Assembly (NCBI RefSeq): GCF_024529975.1
Contig: NZ_AP024897.1
Span: 4,053,921-4,117,920, forward strand
DNA from: Vibrio quintilis
GTDB lineage: Bacteria; Pseudomonadota; Gammaproteobacteria; Enterobacterales; Vibrionaceae
DNA: 64,000 nt
Direction: 5' to 3'
Positions 17,153-27,087 of this stretch are shown here, one piece after another. A model generated the notes under the pieces. It did not search any database and was not told the DNA's origin. It saw only the letters and a list, made by a program, of their open reading frames with translations. Both the position numbers and the translations under genes were made by a program. How positions within the stretch are numbered: the first letter of the stretch is position 1; the number at the start of each line of letters is the position of its first letter.

Positions 17153-19864
17153 TCAAATCCAGCGATCCTGTTTTTTAACTTCTTCCCTGAAAAGTGAAGA
17201 AAAAGCTTTTCCTCTGGCTTTTAAAAGCGCTTTCCGGCCTTCGGCTGAGCGGGTATAGATCAATCCGGACGGACAGACATGTTTATTCCAGTTGCGGCAA
17301 AAGATCTCTGCGGTTTCCTTTTTGGTGGCAAACTTCAGCGGTACGGCATGGTAATCATCCCGCTCCAGTCCCATAAACTGTCCGGAGCGGACAATCAGAT
17401 ACCTCGGACTTTCCACCGGTGCAAGAATCTCCGCCAGACAATCAGCAAATAAGGAAGCGTCATAAAATGTACCTCCCGTCAGACAGAGATAAAACTGCCC
17501 GTCCGGCATCTCAGCCGTCCTGACTTTAAGTTGCATCACCGGTGTATTAATCCATCCTGCCTGACATAATGAGTCTTTCAGTGCATTGCCGATCTGGATT
17601 AAAGCACCATCAACCGGCAGGTAGCGACATAGCACCCGGATCGTTTTCACGGTTTTGGGCAGCTTGTATAACAGTGCACCACCAACCGCCAGTGAGATAA
17701 AAAGCAATATGGATTTCCAGACAGCGGGAAAAGAGAACACATAGCTCAGCGCAACTAACACGGCACCAGCAAGCTGAGATGAGAGATAAGCAAGAGAATG
17801 CCGCAGAATGTAGCCTCTGATTTCAGGCTTCCGGGCTGTCTTCACAGAAGGCGTCACCCGGTTTCCGGTACTATCAATCGTTAATGCACGATGCCAGCGG
17901 GTTGCAATTTGGTCCAGTTGCTGAAAACGCTGCGCCATCTGGCGGTTGTTCTCCGCTACAGATGGCTTTTTACCGGCAAGAAGCGGTGCAATCAAGTAAT
18001 TCGCATCCATCCGGTTGAAGCCGCTTTCTATAGAAACCTGTTTTTCAGAAAGTCCGACAAAGGTATCAAAACGCCGGCTCAGGCTGAATAAATCACTGAA
18101 CCCGCTGTCTGAGCGGGTATTCAGCGCCACCAAATGCCAGATTGAACTGACTTTGCGTGGATGCTGCGGGTCGATTCTGATTGCCCGGCCACGCATTTGA
18201 TTTGTCAGCATAAAAGACCCAACCGAACTGGCAAGAATCAAAGAATTCAATGCAGGTGCATCCCAGCCCTCCCCCAAAAGTGAGCGGGTACCGACTAACA
18301 CGTTGATATCTCCCGCCATCAATAACGCAGTCATTGCACTTGTCAGCTGATTTAATGGTGCCGTGACTTTGATATACAGTGAATTGAGATAAAGTGAATT
18401 TTGATCAGCGGAATCCGGGAACAATGGTTCAGTGTTCAGTTGATCCGGGGAAAGCAATGCCTGTAATGAAGGGAACAGTTCAACCGGAAGTATCGTTAAC
18501 CTGCCGGTCAGTAAAGCCAGCTTCTCAGGAACCGGAGAAGACAATGCCAGTGTTTCAAATACAGGCCATGCCCCCAAATTAACCTCTCCGGTATCCATGC
18601 CGGAAATCAGGGCTTCATCCCGGATATAATCGGTTAAAATCGCCTGTCGCAGCCCGCTTCCACGGTGCTGATATTCCAGATGATGAATGTCACTGCAGGC
18701 CCGCACTTTGGAAGCACTTAAAGACAATGACCGCTCCATCCGGGCAGAACGTTCCAGTGAAAGCTCTCTTTTGTGCAATAACTCTGACGCCTGTAACTGC
18801 TTTCTCAACTGCTCAATAAACGGTTGGTGTTCACCCTGACGTCCAAAGCCATCAGAAAACAGGACACTTTCGATCAACACCTGCCACCAGTGGCGGCCGG
18901 GTTCCGGAATATCTCCAACCGTTAAATCTAAAATCTGCATCAGATGCCCGCCACCCGGACAACGCTTTGCTTTCAGAAAGCAGAGCATTGCAATGGCGAC
19001 TTCCGGTGCTTTGATAACCTCAGATTCAATATCAGTTTGAGATTCAATACTGGTTTGACTTAACCAGGCGTGAGAACGAATGACTTGCTCAAATGCTTCA
19101 CTTTGAAACAGCGTCTGGCAGGTCGTCATCACCCGTTGATCATACATCTCAATCTGTTTTTGTTCCGTCACGGTTGCATCACAAGCCCTGATAAAGTCCT
19201 GATGCGGACAAAGTGTCCCGGATTTCACCAGCTCCGGGACGGAAATTTCCTCGTCAACCGGCCCGCATAACTGCTCGTATCTGGCCCACGCCTGCTCTCC
19301 GGAATCATAAGGAGGAGTGGCCGTTAAAGCGACCAGCGTGATGTCTGGAAAGTGAGCACAAATTTTTTCCAGAGCCCGCCACCACTCCGCACGCAAATGA
19401 TGCGCCTCATCAAGAATTAACACCTCGATCCGGTGTTGTTCCAGGGTCTGTATAAAACGATGTATATCTTCCTTTGCCGGGCCTTTGCCTGTTTCCGGCC
19501 CATCAGGTTCTTCATCGCCTAATGCTTCTGCAAACCTTGCATGTAATGCCTGATAAGTGATGGAAGTCAGCACTGCGGGATCATGCACAGAACGGCTGAC
19601 CCAGGGAAGCTGGCGGGGATGATCGGTTTCACAGAAATCTTTGAGCCGGTCAATCCACTGATCCCGGATAATCCGGGTCGGAGATAAAATCAGCGCGGGT
19701 TTTTGCAACATCCGGAAAACTTCCAGCCCCAGCATGGTCTTACCTGCCCCGGGAGCCGCAACAAGATGAAGCCGCCGATCAGTTAAATGCTGCTGCAAGG
19801 CATAAAGCACCCGCTGCTGATAAGGACGCCATGAGTGACGAAATTTCATTGAATTAAATGGCAT
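17153..19864 (-). CDS. SF2 DEAH-type helicase with internal membrane hairpin
   Basis: The 903-residue protein begins with an SF2 helicase/translocase core: Walker A AAPGAGKTM (about 36-44), DEAH at 152-155, SAT-like motif LTATPP (about 180), then motif V/VI-like GTRSLLGEGWDAP and NQMRGRAIR in the middle. About residues 697-736 are strongly hydrophobic in two blocks (AGAVLVALSYVFSF and SILLFISLAVGGALLY), predicting two membrane passes. A 165-residue C-terminal domain I do not recognise follows. Its role is unknown: restriction-like or antiphage helicases share the core, but no nuclease or partner gene is adjacent apart from HigBA. The start follows GGAAG by about 10 bases; ATG six codons or fewer downstream (MKFRHSW) is possible. 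Confidence 0.75.
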   Translation of the reverse strand: MPFNSMKFRHSWRPYQQRVLYALQQHLTDRRLHLVAAPGAGKTMLGLEVFRMLQKPALILSPTRIIRDQWIDRLKDFCETDHPRQLPWVSRSVHDPAVLTSITYQALHARFAEALGDEEPDGPETGKGPAKEDIHRFIQTLEQHRIEVLILDEAHHLRAEWWRALEKICAHFPDITLVALTATPPYDSGEQAWARYEQLCGPVDEEISVPELVKSGTLCPHQDFIRACDATVTEQKQIEMYDQRVMTTCQTLFQSEAFEQVIRSHAWLSQTSIESQTDIESEVIKAPEVAIAMLCFLKAKRCPGGGHLMQILDLTVGDIPEPGRHWWQVLIESVLFSDGFGRQGEHQPFIEQLRKQLQASELLHKRELSLERSARMERSLSLSASKVRACSDIHHLEYQHRGSGLRQAILTDYIRDEALISGMDTGEVNLGAWPVFETLALSSPVPEKLALLTGRLTILPVELFPSLQALLSPDQLNTEPLFPDSADQNSLYLNSLYIKVTAPLNQLTSAMTALLMAGDINVLVGTRSLLGEGWDAPALNSLILASSVGSFMLTNQMRGRAIRIDPQHPRKVSSIWHLVALNTRSDSGFSDLFSLSRRFDTFVGLSEKQVSIESGFNRMDANYLIAPLLAGKKPSVAENNRQMAQRFQQLDQIATRWHRALTIDSTGNRVTPSVKTARKPEIRGYILRHSLAYLSSQLAGAVLVALSYVFSFPAVWKSILLFISLAVGGALLYKLPKTVKTIRVLCRYLPVDGALIQIGNALKDSLCQAGWINTPVMQLKVRTAEMPDGQFYLCLTGGTFYDASLFADCLAEILAPVESPRYLIVRSGQFMGLERDDYHAVPLKFATKKETAEIFCRNWNKHVCPSGLIYTRSAEGRKALLKARGKAFSSLFREEVKKQDRWI

Positions 19865-20033
19865 GAGTCATTACTTCCGTTCAGACAACATCAGTCTCTG
19901 AAATCACGTAAATCAGTCACCTGTGCGGGAAAACAAAATCAGGACAAACAGAAACTTACTGAGCATAGTTTGTTCATCATATCATTGCACTATTGCGAAC
20001 AAAAATGATTTACAGACTTCATCCGGATTACAG
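19865..20033. other. Spacer between helicase and nik operon
   Basis: The helicase and nikA are divergent and separated by about 350 bases with no credible gene. The spacer holds a palindromic dispersed repeat (20034-20082) and a separated inverted repeat TTTGTTC (19969-19975) / GAACAAA (19997-20003) with a 21-base gap, possibly a regulator site. I looked for the NikR half-sites GTATGA/TCATAC and did not find them. Confidence 0.35.
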
Positions 20034-20082
20034 ATATACCCAAACAACCTGAAGATGCAGGGTTCAGGTTGTTTGGGTATAT
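20034..20082. repeat. Palindromic dispersed repeat, copy 1
   Basis: ATATACCCAAACAACCTGAA (20034-20053) and its exact reverse complement (20063-20082) flank nine bases. The same element recurs at 25836-25867 (decayed) and 44559-44594, always between genes. In RNA it would be a long hairpin. It lies upstream of nikA in the 5' region. Confidence 0.85.
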
Positions 20083-20217
20083 ACACATCAGTTATTGTAT
20101 TAATTTATGGAATATGCAATTAAAAACACCTTTCTATTGATCTGGATCGCTCTGTTTTCACAAACCTTTTGTAATAAAATAGCCACTCATTTTTCTGACC
20201 CAATGGTTCCAGTTTTC

Positions 20218-21795
20218 ATGTCAATCAGACGTCTTTTCACGGTGTGGGCCACTTTCATTTTCACACTGCCTCTCACCGGCTTTGCTCATTCATCTGCCAG
20301 CCTCAACATCGCCTGGCCGGTCAATGTCGGGGAACTGAATCCCCATCTGTACACACCCAACCAAATGTTTGCCCAGAGTATGGTTTATGAACCGTTGGTG
20401 CAGTATCAGGCTGATGGTCAGGTGAAGCCGTGGCTGGCAACACACTGGGATATTTCCAAAGATGGCAGGGTGTACACTTTCACACTTCGTCACGGTGTCC
20501 GGTTTTCTGATGGCGAACCGTTCAACGCTCAGGCAGTCGTTGCCAACTTTCAGGCCGTGCTGGACAACAAAGCCCGGCACAGCTGGCTTGAACTGGTCAA
20601 TGAAATTGAGAGCATTCAGGCGACAGCTCCTGATAAAGTGGTACTGACACTCAAACATGCCTACTATCCATTGTTGCAGGAACTGGCCCTGCCCCGGCCA
20701 TTCCGGTTTATTGCCCCCTCTCAGTTTGTTGACGGTACAACCAAAAACGGAATCAAAAAACCGGTGGGAACCGGGCCATGGGTTCTGAAAGAAACCCGCT
20801 ACGGTCAGTATGACAGGTTTGAACGTAATCCAGGTTACTGGGGAGAAAAACCAGCTTATCAACAGATTACGGTGAAAGTAATCGCCGATCCAACCAGCCG
20901 GGCCATGGCATTGCAAACCGGAGAAGTCGACCTGCTTTACGGTGTCAACGGCATCGTTTCTCCGGATATGTTTGACCAGCTCAGCCATTCAAAGCGCTGG
21001 GTCACTCAAGTCTCCGATCCTGTTGAAACATCGATGCTGGCACTGAACAGCAGCCGCTTTCCTACCAGCGATCTGAGTGTCCGTCAGGCCATCAACCATG
21101 CCGTGAATAAAGAAATGCTGGTTCAAACCGTGCTGTATAATACCCAGCAACCAGCCAAAACATTATTTGCCCCGAATATTCCCTATGCAGATATTCAGAT
21201 TCAACCCTATCAATTTGATTTAAACCTGGCCAGACAACTGCTGGAAAAAGACGGATGGCATCTGCCTGAGCAGGGGACAATCCGGATGAAAAACGGGCAG
21301 AAGCTTAGCATCGATCTGGTGTTTACCGGAACAAATGCGGTACAGAAGTCTATTGCCGAAGTGATTCAGGGTGATTTGCAACAGGCCGGCATTCAGGTCA
21401 GCCTGATTGCGGAAGAAGAAAGCAGTGTTTTTGCCCGCCAGCGCAATGGACGGTTCGGGATGATTTTTAATGCAACCTGGGGCGCCCCTTACGACCCGCA
21501 TGCCTTTATCGGTTCGATGCGGGTTCCGGCCCATGCAGATTATCAGGCACAAAAAGGTCTGCCCGACAAAAAAATTATTGATGCCAAAATTAAACAGGTG
21601 CTTCTGACAAGCGATGCAACCAAACGGCGGGAACTCTACCGTAACATTATGACCCGTTTACACGATGACGCCGTTTATTTGCCGCTGATCTGGATCAGCA
21701 GCTGGGCCATTGCATCGCCTTCTGTGGGGAACCTGCACTTTGCACCGATGACATCAGATATTCCATTAAATCAGTTCAAACCGGTCAGGAACTAA
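20218..21795 (+). CDS. nikA: Nickel ABC transporter, periplasmic nickel-binding protein
   Basis: The 525-residue product matches E. coli NikA (524) closely: [83 protein letters not shown] and [10 protein letters not shown]. It binds nickel (as a chelate) in the periplasm. ATG 20218 gives a normal signal peptide ([20 protein letters not shown] to GFAHS); ATGs at 20203 and 20107 are in frame and no ribosome-binding site is obvious for any of them, so the start is uncertain. It heads nikABCDE; nikR is not in the window. Confidence 0.93.
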   Translation: MSIRRLFTVWATFIFTLPLTGFAHSSASLNIAWPVNVGELNPHLYTPNQMFAQSMVYEPLVQYQADGQVKPWLATHWDISKDGRVYTFTLRHGVRFSDGEPFNAQAVVANFQAVLDNKARHSWLELVNEIESIQATAPDKVVLTLKHAYYPLLQELALPRPFRFIAPSQFVDGTTKNGIKKPVGTGPWVLKETRYGQYDRFERNPGYWGEKPAYQQITVKVIADPTSRAMALQTGEVDLLYGVNGIVSPDMFDQLSHSKRWVTQVSDPVETSMLALNSSRFPTSDLSVRQAINHAVNKEMLVQTVLYNTQQPAKTLFAPNIPYADIQIQPYQFDLNLARQLLEKDGWHLPEQGTIRMKNGQKLSIDLVFTGTNAVQKSIAEVIQGDLQQAGIQVSLIAEEESSVFARQRNGRFGMIFNATWGAPYDPHAFIGSMRVPAHADYQAQKGLPDKKIIDAKIKQVLLTSDATKRRELYRNIMTRLHDDAVYLPLIWISSWAIASPSVGNLHFAPMTSDIPLNQFKPVRN

Positions 21796-21796
21796 C

Positions 21797-22744
21797 ATGC
21801 CGGGTTTTATATTAAAACGACTGGGAATGCTCATTCCGATGCTTTTCGCAGCCTCGGTTGTCATCTTTCTGTTGCTCCGCCTCGGGCCCAGCGATCCGGC
21901 GATTGACTATCTGCGGCTGTCAAACCTTCCGCCAACACCAGAGCTGGTCACGGAAGTCCGTCATCAGCTCGGATTGGATCAATCCCTGGTGACTCAGTAC
22001 AGCAACTGGATAAAAGATGCAATTCATCTGGATTTCGGCCGCTCATATGCAACGGGCCGCCCGGTTTTGGATGAACTATCAGGCTACCTTCCGGCCACAC
22101 TGCAACTGGCAGGAGCCGCCATGATTCTGATCGTAATTCCTTCCATATTTCTGGGAATGCTTGCCGCCCGGCATCATAACCGCCTGCCGGATCACCTGAT
22201 TCGGCTGTTCGCATTACTGGGCGTTTCCATGCCGAATTTCTGGCTGGCCTTTTTATTTGTGATGCTGTTTGCGGTAAAGCTGGGCTGGTTACCTTCCATG
22301 GGTTACGGAGACTGGCGTCATCTGATTCTGCCAGCGGTCAGCATTGCATTTATGTCTCTCTCGATTAATGCCAGAATGCTGCGGGCCAGCATTCTGGAAG
22401 TTTCCGGACAACGACATGTTTACTGGGCCAGGCTGCGCGGACTGAAAGAGTCGGTCATCCAGCGGGATCATATCCTGCGTAATGCACTGCTCCCGGTGAT
22501 TACGCTGCTCGGAATGCATTTCGGTGAGCTACTCGGCGGCACACTGGTGATTGAGTCCATTTTCAGTTGGCCGGGTGTTGGCCGGTATGCGGTCTCTGCG
22601 GTATTTAACCGGGACTACCCGGTAATTCAGTGTGTGACATTGATGATGGTTTTTGTCTTCGTTGTATTTAACTTACTGACAGATATTGGTTATGCCTGGC
22701 TTGATCCCCGGATTCGCCTGACATCTGCGGAGGATAACAGATGA
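21797..22744 (+). CDS. nikB: Nickel ABC transporter, permease NikB
   Basis: The 315-residue membrane protein begins [20 protein letters not shown] and continues with [17 protein letters not shown], the DppB/NikB-family N-terminal layout, followed by about five more membrane segments and an EAA-type loop ([20 protein letters not shown]). It forms one half of the nickel channel in the inner membrane. It starts one base after the nikA stop and overlaps nikC by 4 bases (ATGA). Confidence 0.94.
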   Translation: MPGFILKRLGMLIPMLFAASVVIFLLLRLGPSDPAIDYLRLSNLPPTPELVTEVRHQLGLDQSLVTQYSNWIKDAIHLDFGRSYATGRPVLDELSGYLPATLQLAGAAMILIVIPSIFLGMLAARHHNRLPDHLIRLFALLGVSMPNFWLAFLFVMLFAVKLGWLPSMGYGDWRHLILPAVSIAFMSLSINARMLRASILEVSGQRHVYWARLRGLKESVIQRDHILRNALLPVITLLGMHFGELLGGTLVIESIFSWPGVGRYAVSAVFNRDYPVIQCVTLMMVFVFVVFNLLTDIGYAWLDPRIRLTSAEDNR

Positions 22745-23568
22745 AACGGACACACCCGGTTTTGTTGTACGGCGCGCCCGGCATCGCCCTGCTCCTGATA
22801 TGCTGTGCTTTGTTCTCTCCCTGGCTGCATCCGTACGATCCTGGTACCATTGATTTAATGCACCGCTTCTTACCGCCATCGCCACAGCACTGGTTTGGCA
22901 CTGATCATCTGGGCCGGGATATCTTATCCCGCCTGATATGCGGGGCTTCCACATCTTTAGGTTCTGTGCTGGCTGCGGTCGGGCTGATTCTTTTGCTTGG
23001 ATTGTTCATCGGCGGCAGTGCCGGATTAATCGGCGGACGCTTTGACCAGCTGTTAATGCGTCTTACTGATATTTTCATGACTTTTCCAACCCTGATTCTG
23101 TCGCTGTTTATGATTGGTGTACTGGGAACCGGGCTGACTAATGTCATCATCGCTATCGCTTTATCCCACTGGCCCTGGTATGCACGGATTGTCCGAAGTA
23201 TCGTGCTGGGAATCCGTCACCGGGAATATATGCTGTCAGCCCGGCTGTCCGGTGCCAGTCGCACCGCGGTTTTTTACCGGCATTTGCTACGGCCGATCTG
23301 TGCACAGCTTTGCGTGCTGGCAACGCTGGATATCGGCCACATGATGCTACACGTGGCCGGCATGTCATTCCTGGGGCTGGGTGTGCAGGCACCGACACCA
23401 GAATGGGGCGTGATGATTAATGATGCCCGTCAGTATATGCAAACACAGCCTCAGTTGATTTTCTGGCCGGGTTTGTCTTTATTATTGAGCGTCCTGAGCT
23501 TTAACCTGCTGGGTGACCGGTTCCGCGATTACCTCGATCCACATATCCAGAGGGAGCATTCTCATTGA
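22741..23568 (+). CDS. nikC: Nickel ABC transporter, permease NikC
   Basis: The 275-residue membrane protein shows the DppC/NikC pattern: [18 protein letters not shown] and [19 protein letters not shown] near the N-terminus, an EAA-type loop ([20 protein letters not shown]) and the end [17 protein letters not shown]. It pairs with NikB. It overlaps nikB and nikD by 4 bases each, so the operon is tightly coupled. Confidence 0.94.
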   Translation: MKRTHPVLLYGAPGIALLLICCALFSPWLHPYDPGTIDLMHRFLPPSPQHWFGTDHLGRDILSRLICGASTSLGSVLAAVGLILLLGLFIGGSAGLIGGRFDQLLMRLTDIFMTFPTLILSLFMIGVLGTGLTNVIIAIALSHWPWYARIVRSIVLGIRHREYMLSARLSGASRTAVFYRHLLRPICAQLCVLATLDIGHMMLHVAGMSFLGLGVQAPTPEWGVMINDARQYMQTQPQLIFWPGLSLLLSVLSFNLLGDRFRDYLDPHIQREHSH

Positions 23569-24356
23569 AGCCGCAAATTTTAACTTTTGAGCATTTGTCT
23601 GTCCGGCATCAGGATCAGTTACTGGTAAATGAACTGTCTCTGACACTCCGTCAGGGACGCACGCTGGCACTGATTGGCAGCAGTGGCAGCGGAAAATCAC
23701 TAACGCTGGCCGCAGCACTGGAATTACTGCCTGCCGGCGTACAAAGAACAAACGGAGACATAAAACTAAATCAGCAAACTGTTTGTGGTTACCAGCTGCG
23801 CGGCACAACAGTGGCGTCCATTTTACAAAATCCGCGCAGCGGATTTAATCCGGTCCGGACCATTGGTCAGCATGCCAGAGAAACTATGCTGGCAGCAGGT
23901 CACGTCATGAATAAAAATCAGATGAAGCTGAGAATCGAAACGGCATTTACCGAAGTCGGGCTGGAGAATACTGCGCAGCTGTTACGTTTATATCCGTTTG
24001 AAATGAGTGGCGGCATGCTGCAACGCGTCATGATTGCTTTTGCCCTGCTCAGTGGCGCCCCGTTTTTGTTCGCCGATGAACCCACAACAGATTTAGACAT
24101 GCTGACACAAGCCAGAGTACTGAAGATTCTGGAGCGTCAGGTTCAGGAGCATCAGCTCGGATTATTACTGGTGACACATGACATGGGCGTCGTCGCCCGT
24201 CTGGCAGATGATGTGGCCGTGATTCAACAGGGAAAAATAATCGAAACAGGACGGGTCGAAAAAATATTCTGGCATCCGGAGCATGAGGCAACAAAGGAAC
24301 TGATTGAAGCTCACTTAGCACTGTATCCGGAAATTTCTGCGGAGGCCGCATGTTAA
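23565..24356 (+). CDS. nikD: Nickel ABC transporter, ATP-binding protein NikD
   Basis: The 263-residue ATPase has Walker A GSSGSGKSLTLAAALELLPAG, Q-loop LQNPRSGFNPV, signature MSGGMLQRVMIAFALLSG, Walker B FLFADEPTTDLD and the switch histidine in LLVTHDMGVVARLADD. The Walker A run ending ALELLPAG is typical of NikD. It overlaps nikC by 4 bases and nikE by 7 bases. With NikE it drives nickel import. Confidence 0.94.
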   Translation: MKPQILTFEHLSVRHQDQLLVNELSLTLRQGRTLALIGSSGSGKSLTLAAALELLPAGVQRTNGDIKLNQQTVCGYQLRGTTVASILQNPRSGFNPVRTIGQHARETMLAAGHVMNKNQMKLRIETAFTEVGLENTAQLLRLYPFEMSGGMLQRVMIAFALLSGAPFLFADEPTTDLDMLTQARVLKILERQVQEHQLGLLLVTHDMGVVARLADDVAVIQQGKIIETGRVEKIFWHPEHEATKELIEAHLALYPEISAEAAC

Positions 24357-25165
24357 TCGAAGCTTGTCACCTTCATCATACTTATCAGCGCCAGCCTCTG
24401 TTTCAGCGAACAATTACCCGGCATGTACTGAATGATATCAACCTGCAAATCCGGCCGGGAGAAACACTGGCACTGGTTGGCGGCAGTGGTAGCGGGAAAA
24501 GCACTCTGGCAAGGTTGTTATGCGGCCTTGAGCAGCCTTCTCAAGGGAAGGTGTTGTACCAGCAGCAGGATATAGCCCATTTTACGCCAGCAGACAAAAA
24601 AGCATTCCAGCGGGATGTTCAAATGGTTTTTCAGGACTCTTTTGGTGCAGCGGACCCTTACTTTACGATCGCAGAAATCATTCAGGAGCCACTGAACTAC
24701 CTGACTTCAATGGATGAGCAGGAGAAAAAACGGCGTATCCGGGAATTACTTAAACTTGTCGGGCTGTCCCCTGCTGATGAGATAAAAAAGCCGCATCAAA
24801 TGAGCGGCGGACAACTACAGCGTGTTTGTCTGGCCCGGGCACTCGCTCCTTCCCCGTCGCTGATCATTCTCGATGAATCACTTTCCGGCCTGGACCGGCT
24901 GCTCCAGTCACAACTACTAAAATATTTACAACAGATTCAGCAGCAAACCGGTGTTGCCTACCTGTTTATTACCCATGACCTGCGTTTGGTTCATCTGTTT
25001 TGTCAGCACGTGGCTGTGATGCATCAGGGCAAAATTGTTGAGCAGCAGGAAGTATCCGGACGACTGAAGTTTCATCATCCTGCAGCCAAAGCATTACAGG
25101 ATGCGATTTTACCCCCATTTCCGGTGCGTTCTGCTGATCACACCGACAGTCACCTCCGGGAGTGA
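24350..25165 (+). CDS. nikE: Nickel ABC transporter, ATP-binding protein NikE
   Basis: The 271-residue ATPase has Walker A GGSGSGKSTLARLLCGLE, Q-loop MVFQDSFGAADP, signature MSGGQLQRVCLARALAPSP, Walker B IILDESLSGLD and FITHDLRLVHLFC. It is the last nik gene. Its final 16 bases overlap the end of the convergent msrQ gene on the other strand, so the two transcripts collide here without any terminator between them. Confidence 0.93.
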   Translation: MLIEACHLHHTYQRQPLFQRTITRHVLNDINLQIRPGETLALVGGSGSGKSTLARLLCGLEQPSQGKVLYQQQDIAHFTPADKKAFQRDVQMVFQDSFGAADPYFTIAEIIQEPLNYLTSMDEQEKKRRIRELLKLVGLSPADEIKKPHQMSGGQLQRVCLARALAPSPSLIILDESLSGLDRLLQSQLLKYLQQIQQQTGVAYLFITHDLRLVHLFCQHVAVMHQGKIVEQQEVSGRLKFHHPAAKALQDAILPPFPVRSADHTDSHLRE

Positions 25166-25782
25166 TCTCTCAGGTCCGGATTTCGTCGCTTACGGATAAA
25201 TCCTTTCCATTGCGCCTGCCAGCGGGGGAAGCGTGTTGCCAGCAATGCTCCCCCGATCACACCATAAATAAATGCATCCTGATAACTGGCCCGGACCTGC
25301 CATAGCAGGTGAATCCAACCCAAGACTAATGCCGGATACACCAGACGATGCAATTGCTGCCACCGTTTCCCCAGCCGTTTCATCCAGCCTTTCGTTGACG
25401 TGATGCCCAGTATAATCAAAATCACAATGACTGGCGCACCCGCCAGAATATAGGGACGATGGACAATTTCACTGCCCAGCATCAGTAAATTTCCCCCAAG
25501 GATAAACTGATAATAAGCCAGCAGGTGAAGCAATGCATAAAACAGAGAGAACAACCCCAGCATTCTGCGATGCACCATCAGCCAGCGCCATTTCAAATAC
25601 CGGACCAGCGGGGAAACGGCTAAAGTAATCAACAGAAAGCGTAATGCCCAATGGCCGGTTTCCCAGACAATTGTTTTGGCCGGATCAGCACCCAGCGTCT
25701 GATTGATGGCCCCTGAAACCAGTAAAACAGCCGGGAGACACCCCGTGAGGAAAATAACCCAGCGCCGAATCGTAACTGACAT
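25150..25782 (-). CDS. msrQ: MsrPQ system heme-binding membrane subunit
   Basis: The 210-residue protein has six hydrophobic segments and the YedZ/MsrQ pattern: WETGHWALRFLLITLAVSPL, VHRRMLGLFSLFYALLHLL and KRWQQLHRLVYPALVLGWIH, carrying the conserved heme-ligand histidines. MsrQ passes electrons from the inner membrane quinone or flavin pool to MsrP. It lies 98 bases downstream of msrP on the same strand, with a copy of the palindromic repeat in between, and its 3' end overlaps nikE. Confidence 0.93.
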   Translation of the reverse strand: MSVTIRRWVIFLTGCLPAVLLVSGAINQTLGADPAKTIVWETGHWALRFLLITLAVSPLVRYLKWRWLMVHRRMLGLFSLFYALLHLLAYYQFILGGNLLMLGSEIVHRPYILAGAPVIVILIILGITSTKGWMKRLGKRWQQLHRLVYPALVLGWIHLLWQVRASYQDAFIYGVIGGALLATRFPRWQAQWKGFIRKRRNPDLRDHSRR

Positions 25783-25835
25783 ATTGATATGCTGTGCTCC
25801 ATGTTAGTTTTTACTTACCGGTAGAGACCTGTTGA

Positions 25836-25867
25836 CCCAAACAACCTGAAGATGCAGGTTTTGGGGG
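25836..25867. repeat. Palindromic dispersed repeat, decayed copy 2
   Basis: CCCAAACAACCTG (25836-25848), AAGATG, then CAGGTTTTGGGGG (25855-25867). The left arm and loop match copies 1 and 3 exactly; the right arm has lost about three bases of its match. It sits between msrP and msrQ. Confidence 0.7.
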
Positions 25868-25879
25868 ATAGCACTGAAT

Positions 25880-26881
25880 TTAATAATGACGGGACAAATC
25901 CATCCCTTCATACAATGAAGCCACTTCATCGTAGCCATTGAACAGCTGAGTCGGGATGATATTTGGCCGGAACAACCCCGAAGGTAACCTTCGTTCTTCT
26001 TTCTGAGTCCAGCGGGGATGGTCAACAGCCGGATTCACATTGGCATAAAAGCCATATTCCTGTGGCGCAATCTGGCTCCAGGTCGTTGGTGGCTGTGTTT
26101 CCGTCAACTCAATTTTGACGACAGACTTAATACTTTTAAACCCATATTTCCACGGCACAACCAACCTGAAAGGTGCACCATTCTGATTCGGTAATGTTTT
26201 ACCATACAACCCGACAGCAAGCAGGGTCAGCGGATGCATCGCTTCATCGATTCTCAACCCTTCAACATAAGGCCATTTGATAGTACTGAAGCGACTTTTC
26301 TGCGCCGGCATCTGCTCCGGCCTGACGATGGTCGTAAAGGCAACATACTTTGCCCGGCTGGTTGGCTGAAAGCGTTTAAGTAATGAGGCCAGCGGAAAGC
26401 CAATCCAGGGAATGACCATCGACCAGGCTTCCACACAACGCAACCGGTAAATCCGCTCTTCAAGCTGAATGCCTTTCAGCAAATCTTCCAGATGATAATG
26501 ACCGGGTTTGGCCACCTCACCGGCAATCTCTACCTGCCACGGAAACGGCTCAAATTTATCCGACAATCTGGCCGGTTCCCGTTTACTGAAGCCAAATTCA
26601 TAAAAATTATTGTACTCGGTCACCGTTGAATAAGGCGTGAGTTTATCCTTGATAAGCTGTTCATTGTTTTGTGAGTTCTGTATCTGTTGCTTCAGCCATG
26701 GCGGTGTTTGCGGGTGAAATGAACCATCCTGATTTTCTGGTGCAGCGGCAACGAACCCGGAAGGCAGCATCGCACCGGCACCCAGCATAAAAGCACCTTT
26801 CATAAACTGACGCCGGGCCCGGTAAATATCTTCTGGTGTCACATCAGACTCGGTCAGTTGTGGATTCTTCTTAATCAACAT
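25880..26881 (-). CDS. msrP: Periplasmic protein-methionine-sulfoxide reductase catalytic subunit
   Basis: The 333-residue protein is a sulfite-oxidase-fold molybdopterin enzyme (YedY/MsrP). It has a Tat signal with [15 protein letters not shown] (Arg-Arg at 23-24) and the molybdenum-ligand cysteine in [20 protein letters not shown]. Other family stretches are [14 protein letters not shown] and [20 protein letters not shown]. It repairs oxidised methionine in periplasmic proteins, receiving electrons from MsrQ, which is encoded next on the same strand. The ATG at 26881 follows GGGGAGC. Confidence 0.95.
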   Translation of the reverse strand: MLIKKNPQLTESDVTPEDIYRARRQFMKGAFMLGAGAMLPSGFVAAAPENQDGSFHPQTPPWLKQQIQNSQNNEQLIKDKLTPYSTVTEYNNFYEFGFSKREPARLSDKFEPFPWQVEIAGEVAKPGHYHLEDLLKGIQLEERIYRLRCVEAWSMVIPWIGFPLASLLKRFQPTSRAKYVAFTTIVRPEQMPAQKSRFSTIKWPYVEGLRIDEAMHPLTLLAVGLYGKTLPNQNGAPFRLVVPWKYGFKSIKSVVKIELTETQPPTTWSQIAPQEYGFYANVNPAVDHPRWTQKEERRLPSGLFRPNIIPTQLFNGYDEVASLYEGMDLSRHY

Positions 26882-27087
26882 AAGTGCTCCCCGTAATGGA
26901 TTAATCCATGAAAAATCTGACTTTGGTCTTAATTAGACGAACCTGTCCGGGAAAAATTACACACTGTATAAAAAAAACACTTCATATGAGCTAATATCAA
27001 TAAAAAACAGACTCATAAATACATATAATCAATACATCTCCCGACCACTTTTCTTCAGGATGAAGGCAATTTAAGGAGTACAACGTC

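Noticed and set aside
19865..20217. NikR operator before nikA
   Set aside because: Neither GTATGA nor TCATAC half-sites with correct spacing were found.
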